Shown here: one piece after another, positions 1-7,353 of the stretch | How positions within the stretch are numbered: position 1 is the first letter of the stretch | Layout of the letters: each line of letters starts with the position of its first letter | Assembly (NCBI GenBank): GCA_028287895.1 | Contig: JAQBOV010000075.1 | Location: 53,670 to 117,669 of the forward strand | Reading direction: 5' to 3' | Length of the DNA: 64,000 nt | From: Mucilaginibacter sp. | GTDB taxonomy: Bacteria; Bacteroidota; Bacteroidia; Sphingobacteriales; Sphingobacteriaceae | Made by a program: the position numbers and the translations under genes | The notes under the pieces: model-generated | The model's database searches: none | Told to the model about the DNA's origin: nothing | Seen by the model: the letters and a program-made list of their open reading frames with translations, nothing else

Positions 1-501
1 GTATTGCCTTATATAGTCGCCCAGATGCTGGGTGCATCCCTGGGTGCGTTCCTTGTGTGGCTGATGTATTATAATCATTTTCAGCGCACAAACAACCCCG
101 GTTTTGTTTTGGCTGTTTTCTGTACCGGGCCGGCTGTACGAAATTACTTTTCCAACATCGCCAGCGAGATCATCGGTTCATTTGTATTGATATTTGTCGT
201 GTTTTATATAACGGGTGCCGAAATAATTCCCTCAAAAACCCCTGTTGGACTTGGTTCGGTAGGTGCTTTGCCGGTTGCGTTTTTGGTTTGGGCGATCGGT
301 CTGTCATTGGGTGGAACAACCGGCTATGCCATCAACCCGGCGCGAGATCTGGGTCCGCGGATTATGCACGCTATTTTACCTGTAAAGAGCAAAGGCAGCA
401 GTGATTGGGCTTACTCCTGGATACCTATATTAGGGCCTGTTATCGGCGCTGTGATCGCTGCACTTATTTATATGCAATTACGGCAAAACCTCTATAATTA
501 G
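1..501 (+). CDS. glpF: Aquaglyceroporin (GlpF-type MIP channel), 5' end cut off by the window
   Basis: The reading frame is open from the first base, so this is the C-terminal 166 residues of a longer gene. It is a hydrophobic MIP-family channel fragment. The second half-helix signature NPARD is present near residue 113; the Asp after NPAR is characteristic of glycerol-conducting GlpF rather than water-only aquaporins. Several membrane segments follow the usual MIP order, ending with a last helix about 20 residues before the stop. It would passively conduct glycerol or similar polyols across the inner membrane. No glycerol kinase is visible on this side; it could lie upstream of the window. 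The first NPA motif is missing only because of the edge. Confidence 0.88.
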   Translation, partial: VLPYIVAQMLGASLGAFLVWLMYYNHFQRTNNPGFVLAVFCTGPAVRNYFSNIASEIIGSFVLIFVVFYITGAEIIPSKTPVGLGSVGALPVAFLVWAIGLSLGGTTGYAINPARDLGPRIMHAILPVKSKGSSDWAYSWIPILGPVIGAVIAALIYMQLRQNLYN

Positions 502-536
502 CGTATCTTTTTGCCCGCAACATTCTTATAAATAAA

Positions 537-1634
537 ATGAAAAAATTCTTCTTGTTAATTTTATTGTGCATCTGTTTTATAAGTATTTGCCGGGCGCAAA
601 ATCCTGTCATCATCGGTTATGTGGGTGGCTATAGCGGGTTGATTAATGTAAATGTATCGCCAAAAAAATTATCGGTAATAAACTATGCCTTTGTAGATGT
701 TAAAGATAATCGTGCCTGGCTTCATCGCCAGGCAACAGACACGATCAACTTCAGGCGTTTGAATGCGCTGAAAAAGCAAAATCCCGCCCTTAAAGTGGTG
801 ATCTCAATAGGCGGATGGACCTGGAGCGGAAAATTTTCCGATGCGGTATTAACAGATACGTCGCGTGCGGCTTTTGCTGCCAGTGCAGCAGATATTGTAA
901 GCAAATATGGCCTGGATGGTGTAGATATCGATTGGGAATATCCCGGAAGACCTGGTTTGGAAGGGAATGTCTACCGTGCTGAAGATAAACAAAATTTTAC
1001 CCTGTTGTTTCGCGACCTGCGCCATGCATTGGATAGTATAAAGCAGCAAACCGGCAAAGATTATCTTTTAACTACGGCCGTCGGCGGTTTTGCATCGTTT
1101 TTGGATAATACCGAAATGGGCAAGGCGCAGCAATACTTAAATTATATTAACCTGATGACCTACGATTTTTCGGACGTTGTTGCCACTCATCATACCAATT
1201 TGTATCGCAGCAATTTATATCAAACACAAAAATATGCTGATCATGCAGTGAATGCCTTTATAGCGGCGGGCGTGCCTGCTGACAAACTGGTGATGGGTCT
1301 GGCTTTTTATGGCCGGGTATACAACCTGGTTTCGGATACTAAAAGGGGCTTAGGCGATACGATATTGAACCGCGACAGGGGAAAAGGATATACAGCCATA
1401 AAGGATAGCCTCGTTAATCAGAAGGGGTATGTACGCTATCGCGACAGGAAAGCTAAAGCGCCCTATTTATATAATGCTGCCAAACGACAGTTCATTACTT
1501 ATGATGATGAATGGTCGGTAAAGAAAAAATGCCGTTATGTGCGCTCAAAGAAGATGGGGGGTGTGATGTTTTGGGAATACAGCTCCGACCCCAAAGAATA
1601 TTTGCTGGATGAGGTCAATACGGTCCTAAGGTGA
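537..1634 (+). CDS. Secreted glycoside hydrolase family 18 protein (chitinase-like)
   Basis: 365 residues with a signal peptide (KK, then a hydrophobic stretch, cleavage likely after about residue 20-21). The GH18 barrel is complete: the strand-3 SxGG-type motif (SIGGW, about residues 90-94) and the catalytic DGVDIDWEYP motif with Asp127, Asp130, Asp132 and the acid Glu134, followed by the MTYDF substrate-binding motif. GH18 enzymes hydrolyse beta-1,4-GlcNAc links by substrate-assisted catalysis; chitin or a peptidoglycan or glycoprotein oligomer could be the substrate. There is no carbohydrate-binding module and no C-terminal secretion domain, so a periplasmic or soluble secreted single-domain enzyme is most likely. 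It begins 35 nt after the channel gene and could share its transcript. Confidence 0.9.
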   Translation: MKKFFLLILLCICFISICRAQNPVIIGYVGGYSGLINVNVSPKKLSVINYAFVDVKDNRAWLHRQATDTINFRRLNALKKQNPALKVVISIGGWTWSGKFSDAVLTDTSRAAFAASAADIVSKYGLDGVDIDWEYPGRPGLEGNVYRAEDKQNFTLLFRDLRHALDSIKQQTGKDYLLTTAVGGFASFLDNTEMGKAQQYLNYINLMTYDFSDVVATHHTNLYRSNLYQTQKYADHAVNAFIAAGVPADKLVMGLAFYGRVYNLVSDTKRGLGDTILNRDRGKGYTAIKDSLVNQKGYVRYRDRKAKAPYLYNAAKRQFITYDDEWSVKKKCRYVRSKKMGGVMFWEYSSDPKEYLLDEVNTVLR

Positions 1635-1790
1635 CCGCTTTTAGCGGCTCAGCTTATTGGTCTTGGTACGTACCAATACGGTTTCTATTACGTAAAAGTA
1701 CGTGAATATTAGTCAGGTATTAACTGCTATCGCTTCGAAAGCGTATTGTAAATGAGTTAATTATATGCTTTGCATAAGGCATGTTGCCTT
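1635..1790. repeat. Cluster of five short perfect inverted repeats between the chitinase gene and the next gene group
   Basis: Small hairpin-forming sequences follow one another: 1635-1647 (CCGCT/AGCGG), 1663-1676 (the 14-base palindrome TTGGTACGTACCAA), 1731-1743 (CGCTT/AAGCG), 1765-1775 (ATGC/GCAT) and 1776-1790 (AAGGCA/TGCCTT). TTACGTAA at 1688-1695 is a further palindrome. None is followed by a long T-run, so a classical terminator is not obvious. They could be binding sites for the downstream two-component module or mRNA 3'-end structures; the role is unknown. Confidence 0.5.
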
Positions 1791-1872
1791 AAAGGATACT
1801 AGCAGGCTTGTTGATTAAGTAATCAATTAAACTTATTTTTAGTACCAAAACCCTAAAACCCAACAATTTATT

Positions 1873-2352
1873 ATGGAAACACGAGAAGGAGTATCCCTTT
1901 TAACCGGGAAAGAAGGAGCTGAAATTGCCGTTACCGTAGCAGCCGGCTGGACAAAAAATTACCGGAACCGAAACCCTGGCAGTGTTATATCTCAATTTTT
2001 TGGTTTTGAAATTTTACAGCGTATCCTTCAACAGCCTGATTGTACAGGTATCCGCATCTACTATGCCAATAGCGCATCGCTAAGCGCATGGCAGCGCTTT
2101 ATCCTGGCTATTGCCAATTTTCTGATCAAAGATGTGGCAAATGCAGAAGGTGAGCTTCACCTGGTACTCGCCGGGGTCACACCGGATGGTTCAGATCAGA
2201 TCCCGGGATCAGATATGGGAATTGAAACATTTGCGCTTAAAATTAATACAGCATCTGCAGCAGCGCCATCTGCAAGTATTCTTGGTGAGCAATCAGTGCC
2301 ATGCCCGGGCGGCGCGGGCTGTCCGACAAACGTACTTACCGGTGGCGCATAA
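1873..2352 (+). CDS. Conserved hypothetical protein with Cys-rich C-terminal tail
   Basis: 159 residues, no signal peptide and no clear membrane segment. I do not recognise a named domain. The N-terminal half has the look of a conserved block: GWTKNYRNRNP (residues 25-35), FFGFEILQRIL (42-52), then DCTGIRIYYA (56-65). A low-complexity Ala/Ser linker leads to a tail PCPGGAGCP (143-151) with Cys144 and Cys150. From memory, proteins of this plan occur in many Sphingobacteriia/Chitinophagia, but no function is known to me. It is the first gene of a tight group with a membrane protein (22 nt gap), a histidine kinase and a response regulator, so it may be an input or output of that system. The ATG is the only start upstream of the conserved block. 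Confidence 0.7.
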   Translation: METREGVSLLTGKEGAEIAVTVAAGWTKNYRNRNPGSVISQFFGFEILQRILQQPDCTGIRIYYANSASLSAWQRFILAIANFLIKDVANAEGELHLVLAGVTPDGSDQIPGSDMGIETFALKINTASAAAPSASILGEQSVPCPGGAGCPTNVLTGGA

Positions 2353-2374
2353 TCATTTAGTCAATGTGTAGTCG

Positions 2375-3019
2375 ATGGCCGTTGCTGTAGTATTAGTTAA
2401 CGTCTCTGTACTGTCAGGATTTTTTCCATTGCTTGCAGCCTGGTATAATTACCGCCGGCTGGATCAGGTTTTAAAATTAATGGTGGCTTTTTGCCTGGTA
2501 TCGGTACTGCCTGATCTGGCCGGTTTGATAACGTTATATCTCAAGTTGAAATATAATAATCTTTTCCTGATGCATCTTTTTGACCTGGTGGCTGTTGTGT
2601 TCTTTACCCTGATCTATTACCACGCATTTTACAAACCGGTTTTAAAGAAAGTAACACTTATATTAGGAGGCATAACCTTTTTAATAATGATCGGCAATGA
2701 GATTTTTATTGAAAGTATAAAGGATTATCCTTCGGTTTGTAATACCATCTTATGCTTGTTGCTTATCCCTTTGTCGCTAATCTATTTTTATCAGATATTT
2801 TCACGACAGGAGTTTACTCATATAGAAAAACAAGGCATGTTCTGGATAAATGCGGGCGTATTAATTTATTTTTCTATCAATGTTTTCCTGTTTATGCTTT
2901 ATAACAAGATCAGCAGCGTTGAGAAACAGGATTTTTACATGATGCAGTCGATAACAAATATTATTGCTAACTTACTTTACTCAGTCGGACTGCTTTGCAA
3001 ACCTCAGAAAACAACCTGA
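2375..3019 (+). CDS. Polytopic membrane protein of unknown function, coupled to a sensor kinase
   Basis: 214 residues with about six or seven hydrophobic segments (roughly residues 5-22, 34-55, 65-85, 91-108, 120-140, 155-175, 190-207) and few charged residues. No known family motif recognised. Its end overlaps the histidine-kinase gene by 25 nt in another frame, which suggests translational coupling. Size, topology and position recall membrane proteins that serve as a separate sensory module for a kinase lacking its own periplasmic domain; that role is inference. Confidence 0.7.
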   Translation: MAVAVVLVNVSVLSGFFPLLAAWYNYRRLDQVLKLMVAFCLVSVLPDLAGLITLYLKLKYNNLFLMHLFDLVAVVFFTLIYYHAFYKPVLKKVTLILGGITFLIMIGNEIFIESIKDYPSVCNTILCLLLIPLSLIYFYQIFSRQEFTHIEKQGMFWINAGVLIYFSINVFLFMLYNKISSVEKQDFYMMQSITNIIANLLYSVGLLCKPQKTT

Positions 3020-3777
3020 TTCCGGTATTAATTACAGGCACCATTGTTATTATTATATTATTGGTTTTTTTATTTCTTTTTGTGATCATTTATCAAAGAA
3101 GAATGATAAAGAACCAGGTCGTATTGCGGCAATTACAGGATGAGAAACAAATTGACCTGTTGAACGCTGTTTTTGAAACCCAGGAAACTGAACGTAAGCG
3201 CCTCGCTGAAGACTTACACGACAGTGTAGGACAGGTTTTATCAGCTATAAAGCTAAACCTACACCGGCTTAATAAGGTAAATAAGAACGCGGCCCCGAAA
3301 GATCTGCTGGCAGATACCCGCAAACTAACCGACGAATGCATACAGGAAATACGAAATATTATCCATAATGTATTACCGCCCGTGTTGACCGATTTTGGGT
3401 TGATGGATGCCTTGCAGGCTTTGTGTGATAAACTGGGGCAAAATACGGACATAAGGATCACTTTTACAAAAAACCTGGCCGACGAACGGTTTCCATCAGA
3501 AATTGAACTGACGCTTTACCGAATGGCACAGGAGCTGTTTGGCAATGCGGTAAAACATTCCGGGGCCTCGTCCATACAGTTATCGCTCACCAAGGACGCT
3601 AATTGGCTGGCCATGTCGTTCAGCGATAACGGTAAAGGCTTTGATATGGATCATGTTACACACGGATTCGGTTTAAAGAACCTGCAGAGCAGGGCCCGGC
3701 TCATTAACGGCAAAATAGTTACTTATGCAAAACCATTAAACGGGACCCTTACTACCATAATGGTGATGATATCATGA
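2995..3777 (+). CDS. Membrane-anchored sensor histidine kinase, HisKA_3 (NarX/LytS-like) type
   Basis: 260 residues. One membrane segment (about residues 8-33) leads directly to a coiled stretch and the HisKA_3 dimerisation domain with the H-box DLHDSVGQ (phospho-acceptor His75). The ATPase domain has the N-box ELFGNAVKHSG and G-box SDNGKGFD, then GFGLKNLQSR. There is no periplasmic sensing domain, so a signal must come through the membrane segment or a partner. The start is TTG at 2995: no ATG precedes the membrane segment, and later ATGs would remove it. The gene overlaps the membrane-protein gene upstream; the response regulator follows after 48 nt. Confidence 0.9.
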   Translation: MQTSENNLIPVLITGTIVIIILLVFLFLFVIIYQRRMIKNQVVLRQLQDEKQIDLLNAVFETQETERKRLAEDLHDSVGQVLSAIKLNLHRLNKVNKNAAPKDLLADTRKLTDECIQEIRNIIHNVLPPVLTDFGLMDALQALCDKLGQNTDIRITFTKNLADERFPSEIELTLYRMAQELFGNAVKHSGASSIQLSLTKDANWLAMSFSDNGKGFDMDHVTHGFGLKNLQSRARLINGKIVTYAKPLNGTLTTIMVMIS

Positions 3778-3825
3778 ATGTAAACAGACTATATTGATTA
3801 TATTTAACCAAATTCCAGACTGCTT

Positions 3826-4482
3826 ATGAAGCCGATAAACCTGGCAATCGTTGATGATCATAAGATTTTCAGGAATGGCTTGAAAGCTACGCTGGAAGAT
3901 TGTCCGGGCTTTAAACTGCTGATTGAAGCTTCAAACGGCAAAGAACTCATCGGTCAACTGGCTGCCCATACGCCGGACGTGATACTGATGGATATAAAAA
4001 TGCCGGAGATGGATGGCATGCAAACTGCGGCTCACATTCATCAACATTTTAAACAGATCAAAGTACTGGCACTTTCCATGCACAACGAGGATAAGTACAT
4101 AATGGATATGATCAAGGCCGGGGCCTCGGGTTATTTACTAAAAAATGCCGAGCCTGAAGAGATCATTGAGGCTATAAAAACGGTACATAGCAAAGGATTT
4201 TATTTTAACGAGCATCTGTCGGTAACCCTTATTAAACAATTGGTGGGGCCGGGCGGCTATGCCGATGGCGCCGGGCAGCAGCAAGTGGATTTGAATGACC
4301 GGGAAATTGCGGTATTGAGGCTTGTTTGCCAGGAGCACTCCAACCAGGAAATAGCCGATAAAATATTTTTGAGCGTGCGCACCGTGGAAGGGTACCGTGC
4401 GCGGCTATTTGAAAAAACCGGTTCAAAAAATCTGGTCGGCCTGGTGATATTTGCCATTAAAAAGGGAATCGTCAGCGTATGA
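3826..4482 (+). CDS. Response regulator, receiver plus LuxR-type DNA-binding domain (NarL/FixJ family)
   Basis: 218 residues. The receiver domain shows the acidic pair DD (residues 10-11), phospho-acceptor Asp56 in [11 protein letters not shown], a conserved Ser/Thr site (ALSMH) and Lys in YLLKNA. The C-terminal helix-turn-helix is of the GerE/LuxR type: [13 protein letters not shown] ... [19 protein letters not shown]. It is the natural partner of the HisKA_3 kinase just upstream. Target genes are unknown; the palindromes at 1635-1790 in front of the module are candidates for autoregulatory sites, without direct evidence. Confidence 0.92.
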   Translation: MKPINLAIVDDHKIFRNGLKATLEDCPGFKLLIEASNGKELIGQLAAHTPDVILMDIKMPEMDGMQTAAHIHQHFKQIKVLALSMHNEDKYIMDMIKAGASGYLLKNAEPEEIIEAIKTVHSKGFYFNEHLSVTLIKQLVGPGGYADGAGQQQVDLNDREIAVLRLVCQEHSNQEIADKIFLSVRTVEGYRARLFEKTGSKNLVGLVIFAIKKGIVSV

Positions 4483-4483
4483 A

Positions 4484-4572
4484 CCCCACTCGATCCTCCC
4501 GGCAGGGGAGGGCTCAAACGTTTATAAAAAAGTCTCTTCTGGCGGTGGAGATTTAGCGGGGGCTTTTTACCT
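4484..4572. repeat. REP-like intergenic element, copy 1
   Basis: GC-rich imperfect palindrome around CCTCCC-GGCA-GGGGAGG (4495-4511), then a second arm containing TCTTCTGGCGGTGGAGATTT and a GCGGGGGCT block. The same order of blocks (CTCC...AATCCT, GGGAGGGCT, GTCT(T)C, GGxGGAGAT, GGGGG, TACCT) recurs at 6271-6350, so the two are copies of one dispersed element. It sits between the response regulator and csaA and ends at the predicted csaA promoter. Confidence 0.55.
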
Positions 4573-4575
4573 TTG
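4568..4575 (+). promoter_or_regulatory. Bacteroidota -7 element TACCTTTG of csaA; ATG only 4 nt downstream
   Basis: Exact match to TAnnTTTG. No TTG is found at the usual -33 spacing. The csaA ATG begins at 4580, which is about where transcription would start, so a leaderless or nearly leaderless mRNA is predicted. Confidence 0.6.
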
Positions 4576-4579
4576 CATC

Positions 4580-4915
4580 ATGGAAACCATCACCTGGCAC
4601 GATTTTGAAAAAGTTGAGTTGCGCACCGGCACCATACTGGAAGTGGCCGATTTCCCCGATGCGCGTAAGCCTGCTTATAAGGTACAGGTTGATTTCGGCC
4701 CTCACGGTATCAAATGGTCAAGTGCGCAAATCACCAAGCACTACACTAAGGAACAATTAATTGGCCGGCAAATAGTCGGGGTGATCAACTTTCCTAAAAA
4801 GCAGATCGCTACTTTTATGTCGGAATTCTTGCTAACCGGCTTTGCTGACAGCAACGGCGATATCGTTTTGACATCTATTGAACACCCTGTGCCCAACGGC
4901 AGTAAATTAATATAA
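4580..4915 (+). CDS. csaA: CsaA-like tRNA-binding-domain protein
   Basis: 111 residues, essentially one EMAP/Arc1p-like OB-fold tRNA-binding domain: [23 protein letters not shown] at the start, [12 protein letters not shown] in the middle and [18 protein letters not shown] later, all typical of CsaA. CsaA proteins are dimeric, with chaperone or export activity described in Bacillus and RNA binding inferred from the fold. The ATG at 4580 matches the family length of about 110; an upstream in-frame extension would run through the REP-like element and is rejected. The stop overlaps the start of tadA (TAATG), so the two genes are probably cotranscribed. Confidence 0.88.
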   Translation: METITWHDFEKVELRTGTILEVADFPDARKPAYKVQVDFGPHGIKWSSAQITKHYTKEQLIGRQIVGVINFPKKQIATFMSEFLLTGFADSNGDIVLTSIEHPVPNGSKLI

Positions 4916-5388
4916 TGCGCTATTATAATTTTGGCGACGAGCCCGCTATATCGCCCGACGATTTTTTTATGAATGAGGCGCTTAAAGAAGCCAAACTGGC
5001 TTTGGCTGAAGATGAGATCCCTATTGGCGCGGTGGTGGTTTGCAAGGGGCAAATCATTGGTCGCGGGCACAATTTGACCGAGCGCCTGAACGATGTATCG
5101 GCACATGCAGAAATGCAGGCACTCACTGCTGCGGCTAACTTTTTGGGAGGCAAGTACCTGCGGGACTGCACGCTGTATGTTACGCTGGAGCCCTGCGTAA
5201 TGTGTGCCGGAGCATGCTATTGGTTTCAATTGAGTAAAATTGTATTCGGCGCTTATGATACCAAACTGGGTTTCGGCAGGCTCAATCAAAAAGTAACCCA
5301 CCCCAAAACTATCATAACGGGCGGTATCCGCCAAAATGAGTGTGCGGAGCTGGTGCGTTCGTTTTTTAAAAGTAAGCGGAATAAATAG
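4915..5388 (+). CDS. tadA: tRNA(adenine-34) deaminase
   Basis: 157 residues, cytidine-deaminase fold. Zinc and catalytic residues are all there: His64 and Glu66 in SAHAEMQA, and Cys94 and Cys97 in LEPCVMCAGAC. TadA deaminates A34 to inosine in tRNA-Arg(ACG); guanine deaminases share the motif but are usually longer or differ around the C-terminus. The N-terminal extension before FFMNEALKEA is common in Bacteroidota TadA, so I keep the ATG that overlaps the csaA stop; an internal ATG at residue 19 is the alternative. Confidence 0.88.
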   Translation: MRYYNFGDEPAISPDDFFMNEALKEAKLALAEDEIPIGAVVVCKGQIIGRGHNLTERLNDVSAHAEMQALTAAANFLGGKYLRDCTLYVTLEPCVMCAGACYWFQLSKIVFGAYDTKLGFGRLNQKVTHPKTIITGGIRQNECAELVRSFFKSKRNK

Positions 5389-5414
5389 CTGATCGCCCGG
5401 TGGCTGATCGCCCG
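5388..5414. repeat. Short tandem repeat GCTGATCGCCCG, two copies
   Basis: GCTGATCGCCCG occurs at 5388-5399 and again at 5403-5414, a 15-base period. The first copy touches the tadA stop codon. No function visible. Confidence 0.6.
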
Positions 5415-5548
5415 TAGGCTATAGCCGCAATCGATGAGGTGCCCGATATAGGGTAAAGTTAATCCTATGGATCATTGACCATTGCGGATGGACTGCAAAC
5501 CGGCGAAAAACTTGACATTTATAAGAACAAAAGTTAACCTCATACCTT

Positions 5549-5556
5549 TATATTTG
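5549..5556 (+). promoter_or_regulatory. Probable sod promoter, -7 element TATATTTG
   Basis: Exact TAnnTTTG match 40 nt before the superoxide dismutase ATG, in an AT-rich stretch. An overlapping TACCTTTA lies at 5543. There is no TTG at the ideal -33 spacing. The leader would be roughly 35 nt. Confidence 0.55.
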
Positions 5557-5595
5557 TACCCACAACGAACGTTAACCTTTTAAAAAATAATCATT

Positions 5596-6207
5596 ATGGC
5601 ATTCACACTACCGGCGTTAGCTTACGCCACCGATGCTTTGGAACCTCACATCGATAAACTGACTATGGAGATCCACCACGGGAAACATCACCAGGCATAC
5701 GTTACTAATTTGAACAAGGCCCTTGAAGGCAAGCCTGAAGCAAATAGCAGCATTGAGGAGATCATCAAAAGTATTTCAAAATTCCCGCCTGCAGTTCGTA
5801 ACAACGGGGGTGGTCACTACAACCATACTATGTTTTGGACATTGCTTTCACCAAGTGGTGGCGGCGAACCTACGGGCGCTTTGGGCGATGCGATAAAAAG
5901 TACATTCGGTACATTCGCTGATTTTAAAACCAAATTATCAGAAGCTGGCGCTACGCGTTTCGGTTCCGGCTGGGCCTGGTTGATTGTTACAGCTGATAAA
6001 AAACTGGCCATAACTTCAACCCCAAACCAGGATAATCCATTAATGGACATTGCCGAAGTAAAAGGCACCCCGGTTTTAGGTCTCGACGTTTGGGAGCATG
6101 CCTATTATTTGAAGTATCAAAACCGTCGTCCTGATTATTTAGCTGCGATCTGGAATGTGATCAACTGGAATCACGTTGCTGAGTTATATGCAAAAGCGAT
6201 TGCTTAA
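5596..6207 (+). CDS. sodA: Superoxide dismutase, Mn type
   Basis: 203 residues, full-length Fe/Mn SOD with no signal peptide, so cytoplasmic. Metal ligands by homology are His27 (EIHHGKHH), His77 (HYNHTMFW), Asp164 and His168 (DVWEHAYY). The residues around the active site favour manganese: glycines (GGGH) before the second ligand helix and Gln145 in PNQDNPLM, the position of the MnSOD-type glutamine. A cambialistic enzyme cannot be excluded from sequence. It converts superoxide to hydrogen peroxide, which the katA product 3 kb downstream removes. It has its own promoter and a strong terminator. Confidence 0.93.
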   Translation: MAFTLPALAYATDALEPHIDKLTMEIHHGKHHQAYVTNLNKALEGKPEANSSIEEIIKSISKFPPAVRNNGGGHYNHTMFWTLLSPSGGGEPTGALGDAIKSTFGTFADFKTKLSEAGATRFGSGWAWLIVTADKKLAITSTPNQDNPLMDIAEVKGTPVLGLDVWEHAYYLKYQNRRPDYLAAIWNVINWNHVAELYAKAIA

Positions 6208-6230
6208 TTTTTAAATCAATTAAATAAGCG

Positions 6231-6266
6231 AACGGCAGGATAGATTTAATCATTCTGCCGTTTTTT
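6231..6266 (+). terminator. Rho-independent terminator after sodA
   Basis: Stem AACGGCAG (6231-6238) with CTGCCGTT (6255-6262), extendable by three pairs, then T6. It lies 24 nt after the sodA stop. Confidence 0.85.
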
Positions 6267-6270
6267 GTTA

Positions 6271-6350
6271 AACGGCCCCTCCCAATCCTGCCGAGGAAGG
6301 GAGGGCTAAAAAGCGTCTTCCCTTGCCGGGGAGATCCAAAGGGGGTTACC
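6271..6350. repeat. REP-like intergenic element, copy 2
   Basis: Same block order as the element at 4484-4572: CCCTCCC, AATCCTGCCG, GGGAGGGCT, GTCTTCC, GGGGAGAT, GGGGGTTACCT. It separates the sodA terminator from the quinone oxidoreductase gene. Confidence 0.55.
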
Positions 6351-6352
6351 TG

Positions 6353-7348
6353 ATGAAAGCAGTTGTTCTGGAAGCGGCTAATAAGCCGCTCATATTAAAG
6401 GAAGTTGACAAACCCGCATTGCAGGCAGGCGAGGTTTTGGTACAGATAAAAGCTGCTGCGCTAAACCGCAGGGATTACTGGATAACGACAGGCAACTATG
6501 CCGGTATAAAATATCCGTCTATCCTGGGCTCCGATGGCGCTGGTATTGTTGCCCAGACGGGCAGCGATGCGGATAAAGGATGGCTCAATAAGGAAGTGAT
6601 CATCAATCCCTGCCACAACTGGGGAAGCCATGACGAATACCAGAACCGCGATTTTGCTATTTTGGGCCTGCCCGAAGACGGCACATTTGCAGAATATGTA
6701 AAAGTGAAATCCGAATATTTATATCCTAAACCGGCACACCTGAGTTGGGAACAGGCAGCAGCTTTACCATTAGCCGGCATGACCACCTTTAGAGCATTGT
6801 TTACCAAAGGCAAAGCAAAAAAAGGAGATAAGGTACTGATAACCGGTGTAGGCGGCGGCACCGGTACGTTTGCGTTGCAATGGGCGGTAGCGGCAGGATG
6901 CCAGGTGTTTGTCACTTCCGGGTCGGGCGAAAAGATAGAACGGGCCAGGCAATTGGGTGCATGTGCAGGTATGAACTATAAAGCGCAGGACTGGGCCCAG
7001 GAGTTACAGCATCTGGCGGGTGGCTTTGACGTAATCATTGACAGTGCGCTGGGTAAGGACTTTGATAATTTGCTTGAGATAAGCAACCCGGGTGCGCGAA
7101 TTGTTATTTTTGGAGGCACTGCAGGCAATATTCCGCCGCTCAATGGCCGGAAAATATTCTGGAAGCAGTTACAATTGTTAGGTACTACCATGGGCTCGCC
7201 GGATGATTTTAAAGCAATGGTTGATTTCGTCAATGCGCATCAGATTATACCGGTAATTGATGTAGTTTTTCCCTTAGACCAGGCTCAAAAAGCGGTCGGT
7301 AGAATGGAAAACTCATCGCAGTTTGGTAAAATAGTTCTTAAAGCCTGA
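6353..7348 (+). CDS. Zinc-independent MDR-family oxidoreductase (quinone oxidoreductase-like)
   Basis: 331 residues from the ATG at 6353 (an in-frame extension of ten residues lies in the repeat and is rejected). MDR fold: N-terminal GroES-like domain with NRRDYWITTG and GSDGAG, and a Rossmann domain with ITGVGGGTGTFALQ for NADP(H). The cysteine cluster of zinc-containing alcohol dehydrogenases is absent, which fits quinone oxidoreductase or enoyl-reductase type activity. The substrate is unknown. The flavin/2Fe-2S reductase gene follows after 5 nt, suggesting a coupled pair. Confidence 0.85.
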   Translation: MKAVVLEAANKPLILKEVDKPALQAGEVLVQIKAAALNRRDYWITTGNYAGIKYPSILGSDGAGIVAQTGSDADKGWLNKEVIINPCHNWGSHDEYQNRDFAILGLPEDGTFAEYVKVKSEYLYPKPAHLSWEQAAALPLAGMTTFRALFTKGKAKKGDKVLITGVGGGTGTFALQWAVAAGCQVFVTSGSGEKIERARQLGACAGMNYKAQDWAQELQHLAGGFDVIIDSALGKDFDNLLEISNPGARIVIFGGTAGNIPPLNGRKIFWKQLQLLGTTMGSPDDFKAMVDFVNAHQIIPVIDVVFPLDQAQKAVGRMENSSQFGKIVLKA

Positions 7349-7353
7349 CAAAG

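Noticed and set aside
4741..5334. 197-codon minus-strand frame over csaA and tadA
   Set aside because: Both plus-strand genes have conserved active-site motifs there; the antisense frame has none.
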